A stretch of DNA of 48,407 nt from Blautia glucerasea. GTDB lineage: Bacteria; Bacillota; Clostridia; Lachnospirales; Lachnospiraceae. A program made the translations under genes and the position numbers. Below are positions 22,527 through 29,902 of this stretch, one piece after another (position 1 is the first letter of the stretch; each line of letters starts with the position of its first letter). The stretch is from NCBI RefSeq assembly GCF_013304385.1, contig NZ_JAAITU010000035.1, positions 1 to 48,407 of the forward strand, written 5' to 3'. The notes beneath the pieces were generated by a model. It was not told the DNA's origin. It worked only from the letters and a program-made list of their open reading frames with translations, and did not search any database.

Positions 22527-22985
22527 TCACCTCCTGGCACAACTTTTCTTTCTGTACTCATTTAGTTCCTGGCGTCCAATAATCGGGATACCAGGATACC
22601 CATCTGCCTGTGTCCTGATTGCCGGAGAGCTTGCCTGGATATGAAATACCCAGTTCAATTCACTCGGATCTCTCGGCCAGAAACCATTGATCAGCATAGC
22701 CTCCTTGAACTGATTGTTGTGCAGATGGATCTGGGTACGTTTATACAGAACTTCTTTCAGATCATCACTGGTAAGATGCGGATAGATTTTCTGTGCCGGA
22801 TAAAAATTCCAGAATACCCAGTCAAGGATAATGTTCTGTGTTTCCAGCGAAAGTTCATACAGATGATGATCATCATTGACTGTATGAACACAGTATCCAG
22901 GCTGTACATTTTCCAGATTTTTCATCTGAATGTAAGGATTATCCTGGTTCCACTGCCTGATTCGGATCTTATCGATTTCCTTCAT
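22527..22985 (-). CDS. Conserved hypothetical protein of the T4SS operon
   Basis: A 152-residue soluble protein starting at the ATG at 22985 (GGAGG 9 bases upstream, inside the end of virB4). It is rich in aromatic residues: ETQNIILDWVFWNFYPAQ near residue 50 and MLINGFWPRDPSELNWVF near residue 100. It ends in a basic tail. The position between VirB4 and the NlpC/P60 protein matches the CD1109-like hypothetical gene of clostridial conjugative elements. It overlaps virB4 by 17 bases, and its end carries the ribosome binding site of the next gene. The function is unknown. Confidence 0.65.
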   Translation of the reverse strand: MKEIDKIRIRQWNQDNPYIQMKNLENVQPGYCVHTVNDDHHLYELSLETQNIILDWVFWNFYPAQKIYPHLTSDDLKEVLYKRTQIHLHNNQFKEAMLINGFWPRDPSELNWVFHIQASSPAIRTQADGYPGIPIIGRQELNEYRKKSCARR

Positions 22986-25410
22986 GCTTTTCCGCCTCCA
23001 TTTCTTTCTCTCGTTTTTCAACTTCTTCCGGTTTTGTAGTCATCAAACTGTACAGCTTCAAGTTCTTATCGAACTTGTCCTTAAATGGAATAATTGTTGT
23101 TCCATAGAAAAGAAGTCCTTCTCCTTCCCCGGAATTCGTCACATAAGACAACTGATATGGGGAAATATTCAGCTGTTTTGCAAGGATCTGTCTGTCACCT
23201 GCAGCCTGGTTCAGCATCAGGATAAAATCACTGTTCTCAAAGATATTTTCAATTTCCCTGCTGGCAAGAAGATCTTTGATATTCTGGGTGATACCACTTG
23301 GAATACCACCCCATTTACGGAATCGCTTCCAGATCTCCACACTATAAGCTGCAGTCTGTTCCTCTTTGAGCAGAAGATGAAACTCATCGATATAGTACCT
23401 GGTAGATTTGATGCCACGGTTGATCGTAACTCTGTTCCATACCTGGTCCTGGACGATGAGCATTCCGATTTTCTTCAGCTGCTTTCCAAGTTCTTTGATA
23501 TCAAAGCAGACAATACGGTTATTCAATTCCACATTGGTTCTATGGTTAAATACTTTCAGTGATCCATTTACATAGATTTCCAACGCTGTTGCAATTCTCT
23601 GGGCCTGCGGTTCTTTCTGCTTTCTAAGACAGTCATACAGGTCACCGAGAACCGGCATATTTTCCGGTTTTGGATCTGCAAAGTACTTCTGATACACCAG
23701 TGGAAGACAGCGGTCGATCACTGATTTTTCCTCTGCTTCAATTCCATCCCTGCTTCCCATGATCAGCTCGCATAAAGACAGGACAAAATCGGATTTCACT
23801 CCAAGTGGATTGTCATCATCGGAATAATCCATATTGATATCCATCGGATTGATATAATCCTTACTGGTCGGTGAAATGTGTACGACCTGTCCGCCAAGTG
23901 CATGGACCAGTGGATAATACTCACCCTCCGGATCTCCGATGATAATGTCATCCTTCGTGACAAAGAAAGCATTGGTGATCTCTCTTTTTGCTGCAAAGGA
24001 TTTACCGGATCCAGGCGTACCAAGGATCAATCCATTCGGGTTTTTCAGCTTTTTACGATCCACCATGATCATGTTGTTACTGAGTGCATTCAATCCGTAA
24101 TATAAGGATTCTCCTGCCATAAAAAGTTCCTGTGTCGTAAACGGAACAAAGATTGCTGTACTGGTAGTCGTAAGAGCCCGCTTGATTGGGATATGATTTA
24201 CTCCCAACGGAACACTGCTCATCAATCCTTCTTCCTGCTGATAATCCAGACGTTTCAGCACACAGTTATATTTCTGTGCAATACCGGCCGTCTGGAAGAT
24301 GGCATTATCCAGTGCCTGTTTTGTCTTTGCAGTATTTAAAAAGAGCGCTGTTACAAGGAACATACGCTCATTTCGTGACTGCAGATCTTCTAACAGACGC
24401 TTAGCTTCTCCGCCATACGTGTTCAGATCCGATGGAATGATATCCATATCGTATCCAGCCCGGACTGCTTTTTTCTGTTCTTCGATTTTCATACGGTTGA
24501 TATCCGTCACTTTGCTTTTTACCAGCTTGATTGCCTTCATCTGATCCACAGACTGGACATGCAGGTTGACGATCAGGTTCTTATCGATATCCAGAAATTC
24601 TGCCAGCATCTTATCCGTAAGCTCCGGTGCCAGGATCTGCAGATAAGAGACAGCCCCGATAGTATTTCCCATCTGGAACGTATTTCTGTCTCGGAATACA
24701 AAACTGGTCGGTGCCACATAATCCTTTGTATTGAGTCCTGTCCGGATCATGGAACCATAATCAAACTGGAAGTCTGTCATGATATCCGGATTGAAAGTCT
24801 CATACAGTATCTGCAGACGTTCCACGCCATTCAGCGGATATGCCGGAACTCCAAGGATCTTGAAGTTGTTCAGGATATCTGATTCAATACGTTCCAGCTT
24901 TGGCTTTGCTTCCCGGATATTATCCGCTTCGATGGAAAAGGTGATATATTTTGACTTCACCAGGCCGTTGTTTCCTTTTGCCAGCTGCTGTTTCAACATC
25001 TTGGCATATTCCATACGAACATCGTCAAAAGCATCATCCTGAGGACGGATCCGGATGACCTGTTCAAATTCTTTCATGCTGCTTTTATGATTGATAAAAC
25101 TCAGCTGAAAATGGATACTGGCATCAAAGTAATTGAGGAAATCGCACCAGTTTTCAAAGATCGCATTTTTGTCCTCGTTCTGAGCCAGCTGGTAGTTGAT
25201 ATCATAGAAGCGAATACACTTAGAATACGTTTTTCCCTGTACCCTACAGATCCCATCTTTTCCCATTTCCTTATAAGCGATTGACTGCTGGACGGACAGT
25301 TTTTTCTGCCTGCGTTTTTCTTCCTGCTTTTCTTTTTTCTTTTTCTCTTTTCTGTCTACTTTTTTGTACCCGGTATCTGCGACAGTTTTCTTATTTTTCT
25401 TTTTTCGCAA
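22969..25410 (-). CDS. virB4: VirB4-like conjugation ATPase (TraE family)
   Basis: The start is probably TTG at 25410, 8 bases after GGAGG, giving 813 residues; in-frame ATGs upstream at 25440 and 25494 lie deep in the prgI gene and have poorer sites. A basic N-terminus precedes the VirB4 N-domain. The Walker A motif GTPGSGKS lies at about residues 464-471 and Walker B RYYIDEFHLLL is near residue 680. The GITQNIKDLL segment follows. It powers assembly of, and substrate movement through, the type IV channel at the inner face of the membrane. It overlaps prgI by 20 bases and the next gene by 17. Confidence 0.92.
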   Translation of the reverse strand: MRKKKNKKTVADTGYKKVDRKEKKKKEKQEEKRRQKKLSVQQSIAYKEMGKDGICRVQGKTYSKCIRFYDINYQLAQNEDKNAIFENWCDFLNYFDASIHFQLSFINHKSSMKEFEQVIRIRPQDDAFDDVRMEYAKMLKQQLAKGNNGLVKSKYITFSIEADNIREAKPKLERIESDILNNFKILGVPAYPLNGVERLQILYETFNPDIMTDFQFDYGSMIRTGLNTKDYVAPTSFVFRDRNTFQMGNTIGAVSYLQILAPELTDKMLAEFLDIDKNLIVNLHVQSVDQMKAIKLVKSKVTDINRMKIEEQKKAVRAGYDMDIIPSDLNTYGGEAKRLLEDLQSRNERMFLVTALFLNTAKTKQALDNAIFQTAGIAQKYNCVLKRLDYQQEEGLMSSVPLGVNHIPIKRALTTTSTAIFVPFTTQELFMAGESLYYGLNALSNNMIMVDRKKLKNPNGLILGTPGSGKSFAAKREITNAFFVTKDDIIIGDPEGEYYPLVHALGGQVVHISPTSKDYINPMDINMDYSDDDNPLGVKSDFVLSLCELIMGSRDGIEAEEKSVIDRCLPLVYQKYFADPKPENMPVLGDLYDCLRKQKEPQAQRIATALEIYVNGSLKVFNHRTNVELNNRIVCFDIKELGKQLKKIGMLIVQDQVWNRVTINRGIKSTRYYIDEFHLLLKEEQTAAYSVEIWKRFRKWGGIPSGITQNIKDLLASREIENIFENSDFILMLNQAAGDRQILAKQLNISPYQLSYVTNSGEGEGLLFYGTTIIPFKDKFDKNLKLYSLMTTKPEEVEKREKEMEAEKHEGNR

Positions 25411-25780
25411 CCGTTTTTCCTCCTTTCGGTTTTCCTGCATCCGGAGACTGTCTGATCTGTTCCGGATCTGTTTCATAATAGTTTTCAGTTTCATATTTTC
25501 TGACGGGTGGACGAAGAAACTTCACCCGGATCATATGCATCAGAACATCTTCCAGGTGCATCCCGTCTTTTTCGTACATGGCAAATAAAAATGCCGGTAA
25601 CATCAAAAGCACCATGACCGTTGCCGCATTACTGTTTCCCATCACATTTCGCAAGAGGAAATAGCTTGGAATTCCCATTGCAGCACCAATCCCAATACAG
25701 ATCAGCTGTCTTTTGGTCAGGTTAAATGCTACTTTATTTTTTACCTTCGTTAAGTCTTTCGGTACGCTGACATATGCCAT
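25391..25780 (-). CDS. prgI: PrgI-family (VirB3-like) T4SS membrane protein
   Basis: A 129-residue protein starting MAYVSVPKDLTKVKNK at 25780 (AAGGAG, then 8 bases). Two hydrophobic segments at about residues 26-41 and 52-67 form the VirB3/PrgI hairpin, followed by a conserved YEKDG and a basic tail. In Gram-positive T4SS this protein partners VirB4 in the membrane. The gene order VirB6-PrgI-VirB4 is standard. The 3 prime end overlaps virB4. Confidence 0.85.
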   Translation of the reverse strand: MAYVSVPKDLTKVKNKVAFNLTKRQLICIGIGAAMGIPSYFLLRNVMGNSNAATVMVLLMLPAFLFAMYEKDGMHLEDVLMHMIRVKFLRPPVRKYETENYYETDPEQIRQSPDAGKPKGGKTVAKKEK

Positions 25781-25802
25781 GATTTTCACTCCTTCCTGTA
25801 AA

Positions 25803-26675
25803 TTAGTGCGCGTTAAATATCGACTTACTTAAGGATGCCGTCTTAAAGAGGCTGTAACATAAGATCACTGTGTAAGCCATAACGCCAAATAATGAAGAAC
25901 TCAGATTATCTGAATACTGGATACCTGCAACAAGCACTGCATAGATTGCAACGCATACCATCATCAGAAATGCCTGGAAAGCCAGGGCAAAGAGTCCTCT
26001 GAAATAATTCGTGCCGATCTGTCCCCATTCTCTGTTACTCATAGTTGCGAATGGAATCGGCGCAACTGAGGTATATAGGTAAATCTCTATCATACGTCCA
26101 TACATGATCACTGTGATCAATACAGACAGGATTCTCATACAGAAGCCGGCGATAAGGGTTTCCAGCGCCAATACAACAAGTTCTCCGATTTCCATACTTT
26201 CCAGTGTTGCGGAAAGATCCGTCAATGCCGAAGAAATATCAATGGCGGTACTTCCTGTGATAACACCGGCCGCAGAATTAACTACGTGCTGGCCCACATC
26301 GAATACCGCCATTGTGATCGTAAATGTGTTACTCACCAGATATACAGCGATCCACATTTTTACGAAGTACTTGAAAAACATCCAGGTATCAATATCATGC
26401 ATGTTGTTGCGCTCGGTCAGCATAGAAATCAATTCGTAGCAGAGTACGAGTGTGATAATAATACCTGCGATCGGCATGATCACGGAATCCGATAAGTTCC
26501 GGATCATACTGAATATGCTGCCGTTCCACCCTTGCGGGGTCTGTCCAACCTGGGTGGCGATCTCACCAGTCTTTTGATTGACATCAGTAAACATCGTGTC
26601 CAGGTTGGAAGTGATCATCCCGGTTAAGAGTTCCCTCATCCATTCCTCAATCGCATCAAAAATCTGACTGAACAT
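25803..26675 (-). CDS. VirB6/TrbL-like channel protein (CD1112 type)
   Basis: A 290-residue integral membrane protein with about six hydrophobic segments. An N-terminal amphipathic region (IEEWMRELLTGMITSNLDTM) is followed by membrane helices from residue 65 on, and a conserved APIPFATMSNREW loop lies near residue 215. That loop and the topology are typical of the VirB6/TrbL-like proteins of Tn1549-type elements. It likely forms the membrane pore for DNA. AAGGAG stands before the ATG. It lies between Maff2 and PrgI in one transcript. Confidence 0.82.
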   Translation of the reverse strand: MFSQIFDAIEEWMRELLTGMITSNLDTMFTDVNQKTGEIATQVGQTPQGWNGSIFSMIRNLSDSVIMPIAGIIITLVLCYELISMLTERNNMHDIDTWMFFKYFVKMWIAVYLVSNTFTITMAVFDVGQHVVNSAAGVITGSTAIDISSALTDLSATLESMEIGELVVLALETLIAGFCMRILSVLITVIMYGRMIEIYLYTSVAPIPFATMSNREWGQIGTNYFRGLFALAFQAFLMMVCVAIYAVLVAGIQYSDNLSSSLFGVMAYTVILCYSLFKTASLSKSIFNAH

Positions 26676-26694
26676 GGATCTCTACTCCTTTCTC

Positions 26695-26910
26695 TTAACC
26701 AAATAATCCACTCAGAAGCGGGATTAGCTGTGTTCCGATCAGGATAACACCACCACCGCTCATCAGCTGCTTAATTCCCTGGGATTTTGCACCCGGGTTG
26801 TCGTTTCCATAACCTTCCATCAGGTTGATTACGCCCCAGACACCAAGACCGGCACCGATTGCAACGACCAGTGTCTGAAGGATATTGATTGCACTGCTAA
26901 AAAAAGCCAT
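26695..26910 (-). CDS. Maff2-family small membrane protein
   Basis: A 71-residue protein, MAFFSSAINILQTLVVAIGA onward, with two hydrophobic segments and the family motif GYGNDNPGAKSQGIKQLMSG between them. Maff2 proteins are VirB2-like small subunits found next to VirB6 in clostridial conjugative elements. I chose the ATG at 26910 by comparison with family N-termini. No Shine-Dalgarno lies directly before it; the nearest (AAAGGAG) is beyond a perfect 9-bp hairpin at 26926-26958. A TTG at 26928 and an ATA at 26922 are possible earlier starts. Confidence 0.8.
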   Translation of the reverse strand: MAFFSSAINILQTLVVAIGAGLGVWGVINLMEGYGNDNPGAKSQGIKQLMSGGGVILIGTQLIPLLSGLFG

Positions 26911-26925
26911 AATCAAATGTATGAA

Positions 26926-26970
26926 CAAACGCTTTTTCTTATGGTCTGTAAGCGTTTGGCTCTACTCCTT
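26926..26970 (-). promoter_or_regulatory. Hairpin between the Shine-Dalgarno and the maff2 start
   Basis: On the minus strand AAAGGAG (26970-26964) is followed by a perfect 9-bp inverted repeat, CAAACGCTT with AAGCGTTTG (26958-26950 and 26934-26926), and then the start region. Folding would bring the ribosome binding site nearer the start codon, or the hairpin may control translation or protect the mRNA. There is no T-run, so it is not a terminator. Confidence 0.5.
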
Positions 26971-27038
26971 TCCCTTTTATTCAGACCTTTTTGTACCCTT
27001 ATCAGTAGTAGCAGGGTGCTCGAATTCTTTCTTTCATA

Positions 27039-28862
27039 TCAGTCCTCACCTTCCTCAGCTTCAATCACTGATACGTCTTCTTGTGTCACAGTTACTTCAT
27101 ACATTTCAAATTCTGTATCTTCCGACAGCACCAGTCGGTGTGCCAGATATTTTTCGACATCAAACGCATTATTCTTATTGAAATCGGCAAGTTCCTTGTA
27201 CCGTTTGTGCTTTGTGATGTCATATTTGTTGCTTAAAAACGGCCGGACTCCTCGAAGCTGTAAGATACATTTTTCTCCGTCCATAACCGCCAGCTCATCT
27301 CTACTCATCAGTTCTTTTCCAGTCTTTTGATAGTTCAGCCCATAGGATCGGTTGCTGCCTCTGGTATCTGATGTGTTGTAAAGATCAATGGTTTCCTTTC
27401 CCAGGGTTTCTGATATTTCTTTCAGTGTGGAACTTTCCTTTCCGCCCAGGAAAAGAACGGTGTCACAGTTGCCTGTGATCGTCTCAGCAGCATCCTTATA
27501 GATAGTTTTCAGCTGAGATTGTGACTGCAAGATGATAGAAGCTGAGATTTCCCTGCTTCGGATCGTAGCAATCAATTTGTCGAATTTTGGAATCTGTCCG
27601 ATATTACTGAACTCATCAAGAAGTAGCCGTACATGATAAGGAAGCCTGCCGCCATGCTCATCATCCGCCTTATCACAAAGCAGGTTAAAAAGCTGGGTGT
27701 ACATGATCGCTACCACAAAGTTAAATGTGTCATCTGTGTCGCTGATGATGACAAACATGGCTGTTCTCTGATCACCGATCATATCCAGTTCCATTTCGTC
27801 ATACGACATGATTTCTCGAAGCTCCTGAATATCAAATGGTGCAAGTCTGGCACCACAGGAAATCAAAATCGATTTTGCAGTTTTGCCGGCAGCAAGCTTG
27901 TACTTGCGATATTGCCTTACTGCAAAGTGTTCCGGATTTTCTGCTTCCAGTTCTTCAAACAATTCATCTACTGCATTTTTAAATTCTTCATCATCCTCCC
28001 TGGTCTCACTGGCATTGATAAATTCCAGCAAAGTAGAAAAGTTCTGTTCTTCCTCCGGTGCCTCATACCAGATGTATCCGATCAGCGCAGAATACAAAAG
28101 ACGTTCGGCCTTCACCCAGAAATCTTCCGTTGATTTTTCGCCTTCACCCTTGGTATTTGCGATAATGGTATTGACCAGCTTCAAGATGTCTTTTTCACTC
28201 CGGATATAATGGAACGGATTGTAATGCATGGACTTTTTAAAGTTGATCGTATTTAATACCTTGATCCGGTATCCTCCATTTACCAACATCTTCCCGCATT
28301 CGACGATGATCGTACCCTTCGGATCAGTGACCACATAGGATACGTGGTCCGTCATCTGCATAAGGTTGGGCTTCACATAGAATCTTGTCTTTCCGGATCC
28401 GGAACCACCGATGACGATCACATTCTTATTTCTGGCATACTTCGGAGCTTTTGGTCGGCTGTTCATGGTCAGACGTTCCGTTTCTGTGAGGATGACATTG
28501 TTTTCAAAGACCGGATCCATAAAGGGTTCGATGTCTTTTCTGTTTCCCCATCTTGCAGATCCATACTCCACACCTTGTCGGAACTTCTTTGCATTTTTTG
28601 AACGATAGTAGACCACCAGTTTTAATGCACCTGCAACCAGAACACCTACTGCAAGGTCCTGCAAAGCGACACTTGGCAGCCAGCTTAAAAATGCCAGTCG
28701 GAAATTGACTAACATCACGCCAAGTCTCTGGACCATGCTTTCTCCCAGGCAATGCCGGTACAGCCAGGATCCTTTATCTGCTACATAGAAAATAAAGAAA
28801 TATGGGAGATTTAAGATCACCAGCCGTTTGACCTGGATCTTCTGTAATTTTTCCCGGATCAT
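27039..28862 (-). CDS. virD4: VirD4-type coupling protein (TraG family)
   Basis: A 607-residue protein. Two N-terminal membrane segments (about residues 15-27 and 48-88) precede the motor domain. Walker A is GGSGSGKT at residues 152-159; Walker B is RLLLDEFSNIG near residue 410, with the typical IRSREISASIILQSQSQLK next. It brings the relaxase-DNA complex to the channel. The start ATG overlaps the PcfB stop by 4 bases (ATGA). The acidic C-terminal tail (last 15 residues) could bind partners. Confidence 0.94.
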   Translation of the reverse strand: MIREKLQKIQVKRLVILNLPYFFIFYVADKGSWLYRHCLGESMVQRLGVMLVNFRLAFLSWLPSVALQDLAVGVLVAGALKLVVYYRSKNAKKFRQGVEYGSARWGNRKDIEPFMDPVFENNVILTETERLTMNSRPKAPKYARNKNVIVIGGSGSGKTRFYVKPNLMQMTDHVSYVVTDPKGTIIVECGKMLVNGGYRIKVLNTINFKKSMHYNPFHYIRSEKDILKLVNTIIANTKGEGEKSTEDFWVKAERLLYSALIGYIWYEAPEEEQNFSTLLEFINASETREDDEEFKNAVDELFEELEAENPEHFAVRQYRKYKLAAGKTAKSILISCGARLAPFDIQELREIMSYDEMELDMIGDQRTAMFVIISDTDDTFNFVVAIMYTQLFNLLCDKADDEHGGRLPYHVRLLLDEFSNIGQIPKFDKLIATIRSREISASIILQSQSQLKTIYKDAAETITGNCDTVLFLGGKESSTLKEISETLGKETIDLYNTSDTRGSNRSYGLNYQKTGKELMSRDELAVMDGEKCILQLRGVRPFLSNKYDITKHKRYKELADFNKNNAFDVEKYLAHRLVLSEDTEFEMYEVTVTQEDVSVIEAEEGED

Positions 28863-29422
28863 CGTTCCTGACCTCTGGATTTTTGCCTCTGCTTCACACG
28901 CTGGCGGTGCTTTGCTTTTCTTTCTACAGATTTCTGCAGTTTCTTTCTGACGGATGGTTTCTTCGACTGTTTCTTTTTCAGTTCTACTCCGGCATATTCC
29001 CGGAAAGCCGCTGTCATCACATCCACATCTTTGGCCTTAAAGAAGACCAGAAATTTCGGTGGATCCGCACCAACCTCTTTTTTCAGGCTGTAATCAATGC
29101 CGTATTTTCTTGCCACACGGTCAAAAGATTTGATATTTTCATCTGTGATCTTTAAGTTGGAAAGCTGTACTCCCTGTGCATTCAGCTGCTTGATGGTCTG
29201 CTTTCCATGTGGCTTTTTCTTTTCAATCTTTTTTCGGGCTTTTTCCCTTCCTTTCTCCTGAGCTCGTCCGGTCTTTTCAGCCATTTTCACCTGCGTTGCT
29301 TTCTGTTTCCTACGGTTGTCCATTTCCAGGAACTTCCGAAGGGCTGCTTTTAGCACACTGGCAGTGATCTTGACTCCCTGGATGCTCAGGCTGATCACTT
29401 TCTGATTTACTTCTTCCTGCAA
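28859..29422 (-). CDS. PcfB / DUF3801-family relaxosome accessory protein
   Basis: A 187-residue, very basic protein. Residues 1-40 are helical (KVISLSIQGVKITASVLKAA), and a central domain carries GVQLSNLKITDENIKSFDRV and the FLVFFKAKDVDVMTAAF strand-helix pair typical of PcfB/DUF3801. PcfB of pCF10 works with the coupling protein PcfC, and here the gene directly precedes and overlaps virD4. The start is a TTG at 29422 directly after the previous stop; AAAGGA lies about 9 bases upstream. The lysine/arginine-rich tail probably binds DNA. Confidence 0.82.
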   Translation of the reverse strand: MQEEVNQKVISLSIQGVKITASVLKAALRKFLEMDNRRKQKATQVKMAEKTGRAQEKGREKARKKIEKKKPHGKQTIKQLNAQGVQLSNLKITDENIKSFDRVARKYGIDYSLKKEVGADPPKFLVFFKAKDVDVMTAAFREYAGVELKKKQSKKPSVRKKLQKSVERKAKHRQRVKQRQKSRGQER

Positions 29423-29701
29423 TTACCCACGTCCTTTCTTTCCTTTCATCTCAGAATAAAGACGGGCAATACAATATCCGATGCATGGAACATGTTTTCC
29501 ATACGGACAGCCACCACATGGTGTTGTTTTTACTGCTTTTTTCTTTTCCGGAAGCAGATAGTGGCACTGTTTCAAGCTACAGCCTTTCTTTTTGCCTCCC
29601 CACCAGTAACAGTACTTGCAGGACCATGGCTTTTCTTCGCTGTACTTTCTTCCCTCAATAGCTGCATTTGGTTCTATGATCAGATCTTTATTAGTCTTCA
29701 T
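29423..29701 (-). CDS. Cysteine-rich small protein of the T4SS operon
   Basis: A 92-residue protein with about ten cysteines arranged in two clusters (CKYCYWWGGKKKGCSLKQC at about 28-46, then CGGCPYGKHVPCIGYC at about 62-77). This suggests two metal sites, zinc or possibly iron-sulfur. It is basic and without membrane segments. It overlaps the small membrane gene upstream by 11 bases and ends directly before pcfB, so it is cotranscribed with the coupling genes. I do not recognise the family. A role with the relaxosome is possible from position only. Confidence 0.65.
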   Translation of the reverse strand: MKTNKDLIIEPNAAIEGRKYSEEKPWSCKYCYWWGGKKKGCSLKQCHYLLPEKKKAVKTTPCGGCPYGKHVPCIGYCIARLYSEMKGKKGRG

Positions 29702-29834
29702 TCTGTTCTTCCTCTTTTCTCATGATTTCTGTCAGTTTTTTCTCTGCCTGACTTCCGGCAGCAATGAGACAATACAAAACTGTAAATATTGCCGCTGCTC
29801 CCAGAAGAGCAACAAAAATAATGATATTTCTCAT
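29691..29834 (-). CDS. Very small single-pass membrane protein (47 residues)
   Basis: A 48-codon frame from the ATG at 29834 with GGGAG 5 bases upstream: MRNIIIFVALLGAAAIFTVL onward, one hydrophobic segment at residues 3-26, then a charged tail ending KEEEQNED. Its stop overlaps the start of the cysteine-rich gene by 11 bases, a typical coupling overlap. It resembles the tiny DUF3789-like membrane proteins found near coupling genes in clostridial elements, but the match is loose. It lies between a terminator and the T4SS genes. Confidence 0.6.
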   Translation of the reverse strand: MRNIIIFVALLGAAAIFTVLYCLIAAGSQAEKKLTEIMRKEEEQNED

Positions 29835-29845
29835 GGTTTCTCCCA

Positions 29846-29889
29846 TCTAAAAAAGCGTCCACAGATTCCTTTCGGTTTCCATGAACGCT
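29846..29889 (-). terminator. Terminator/attenuator after the adhesin gene
   Basis: On the minus strand AGCGT (29889-29885) pairs with ACGCT (29858-29854), with further inner pairs, and is followed by TTTTTT. It lies 14 bases past the adhesin stop, before the small membrane gene. It would limit read-through from the adhesin into the transfer genes. Confidence 0.65.
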
Positions 29890-29902
29890 CATTCTTATTT
29901 AA

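Noticed and set aside
29698-29892. Minus-strand open frame of 64 codons (MSVHGNRKESV)
   Set aside because: It overlaps the terminator, and the other frame holds a better 47-residue gene with a ribosome site.
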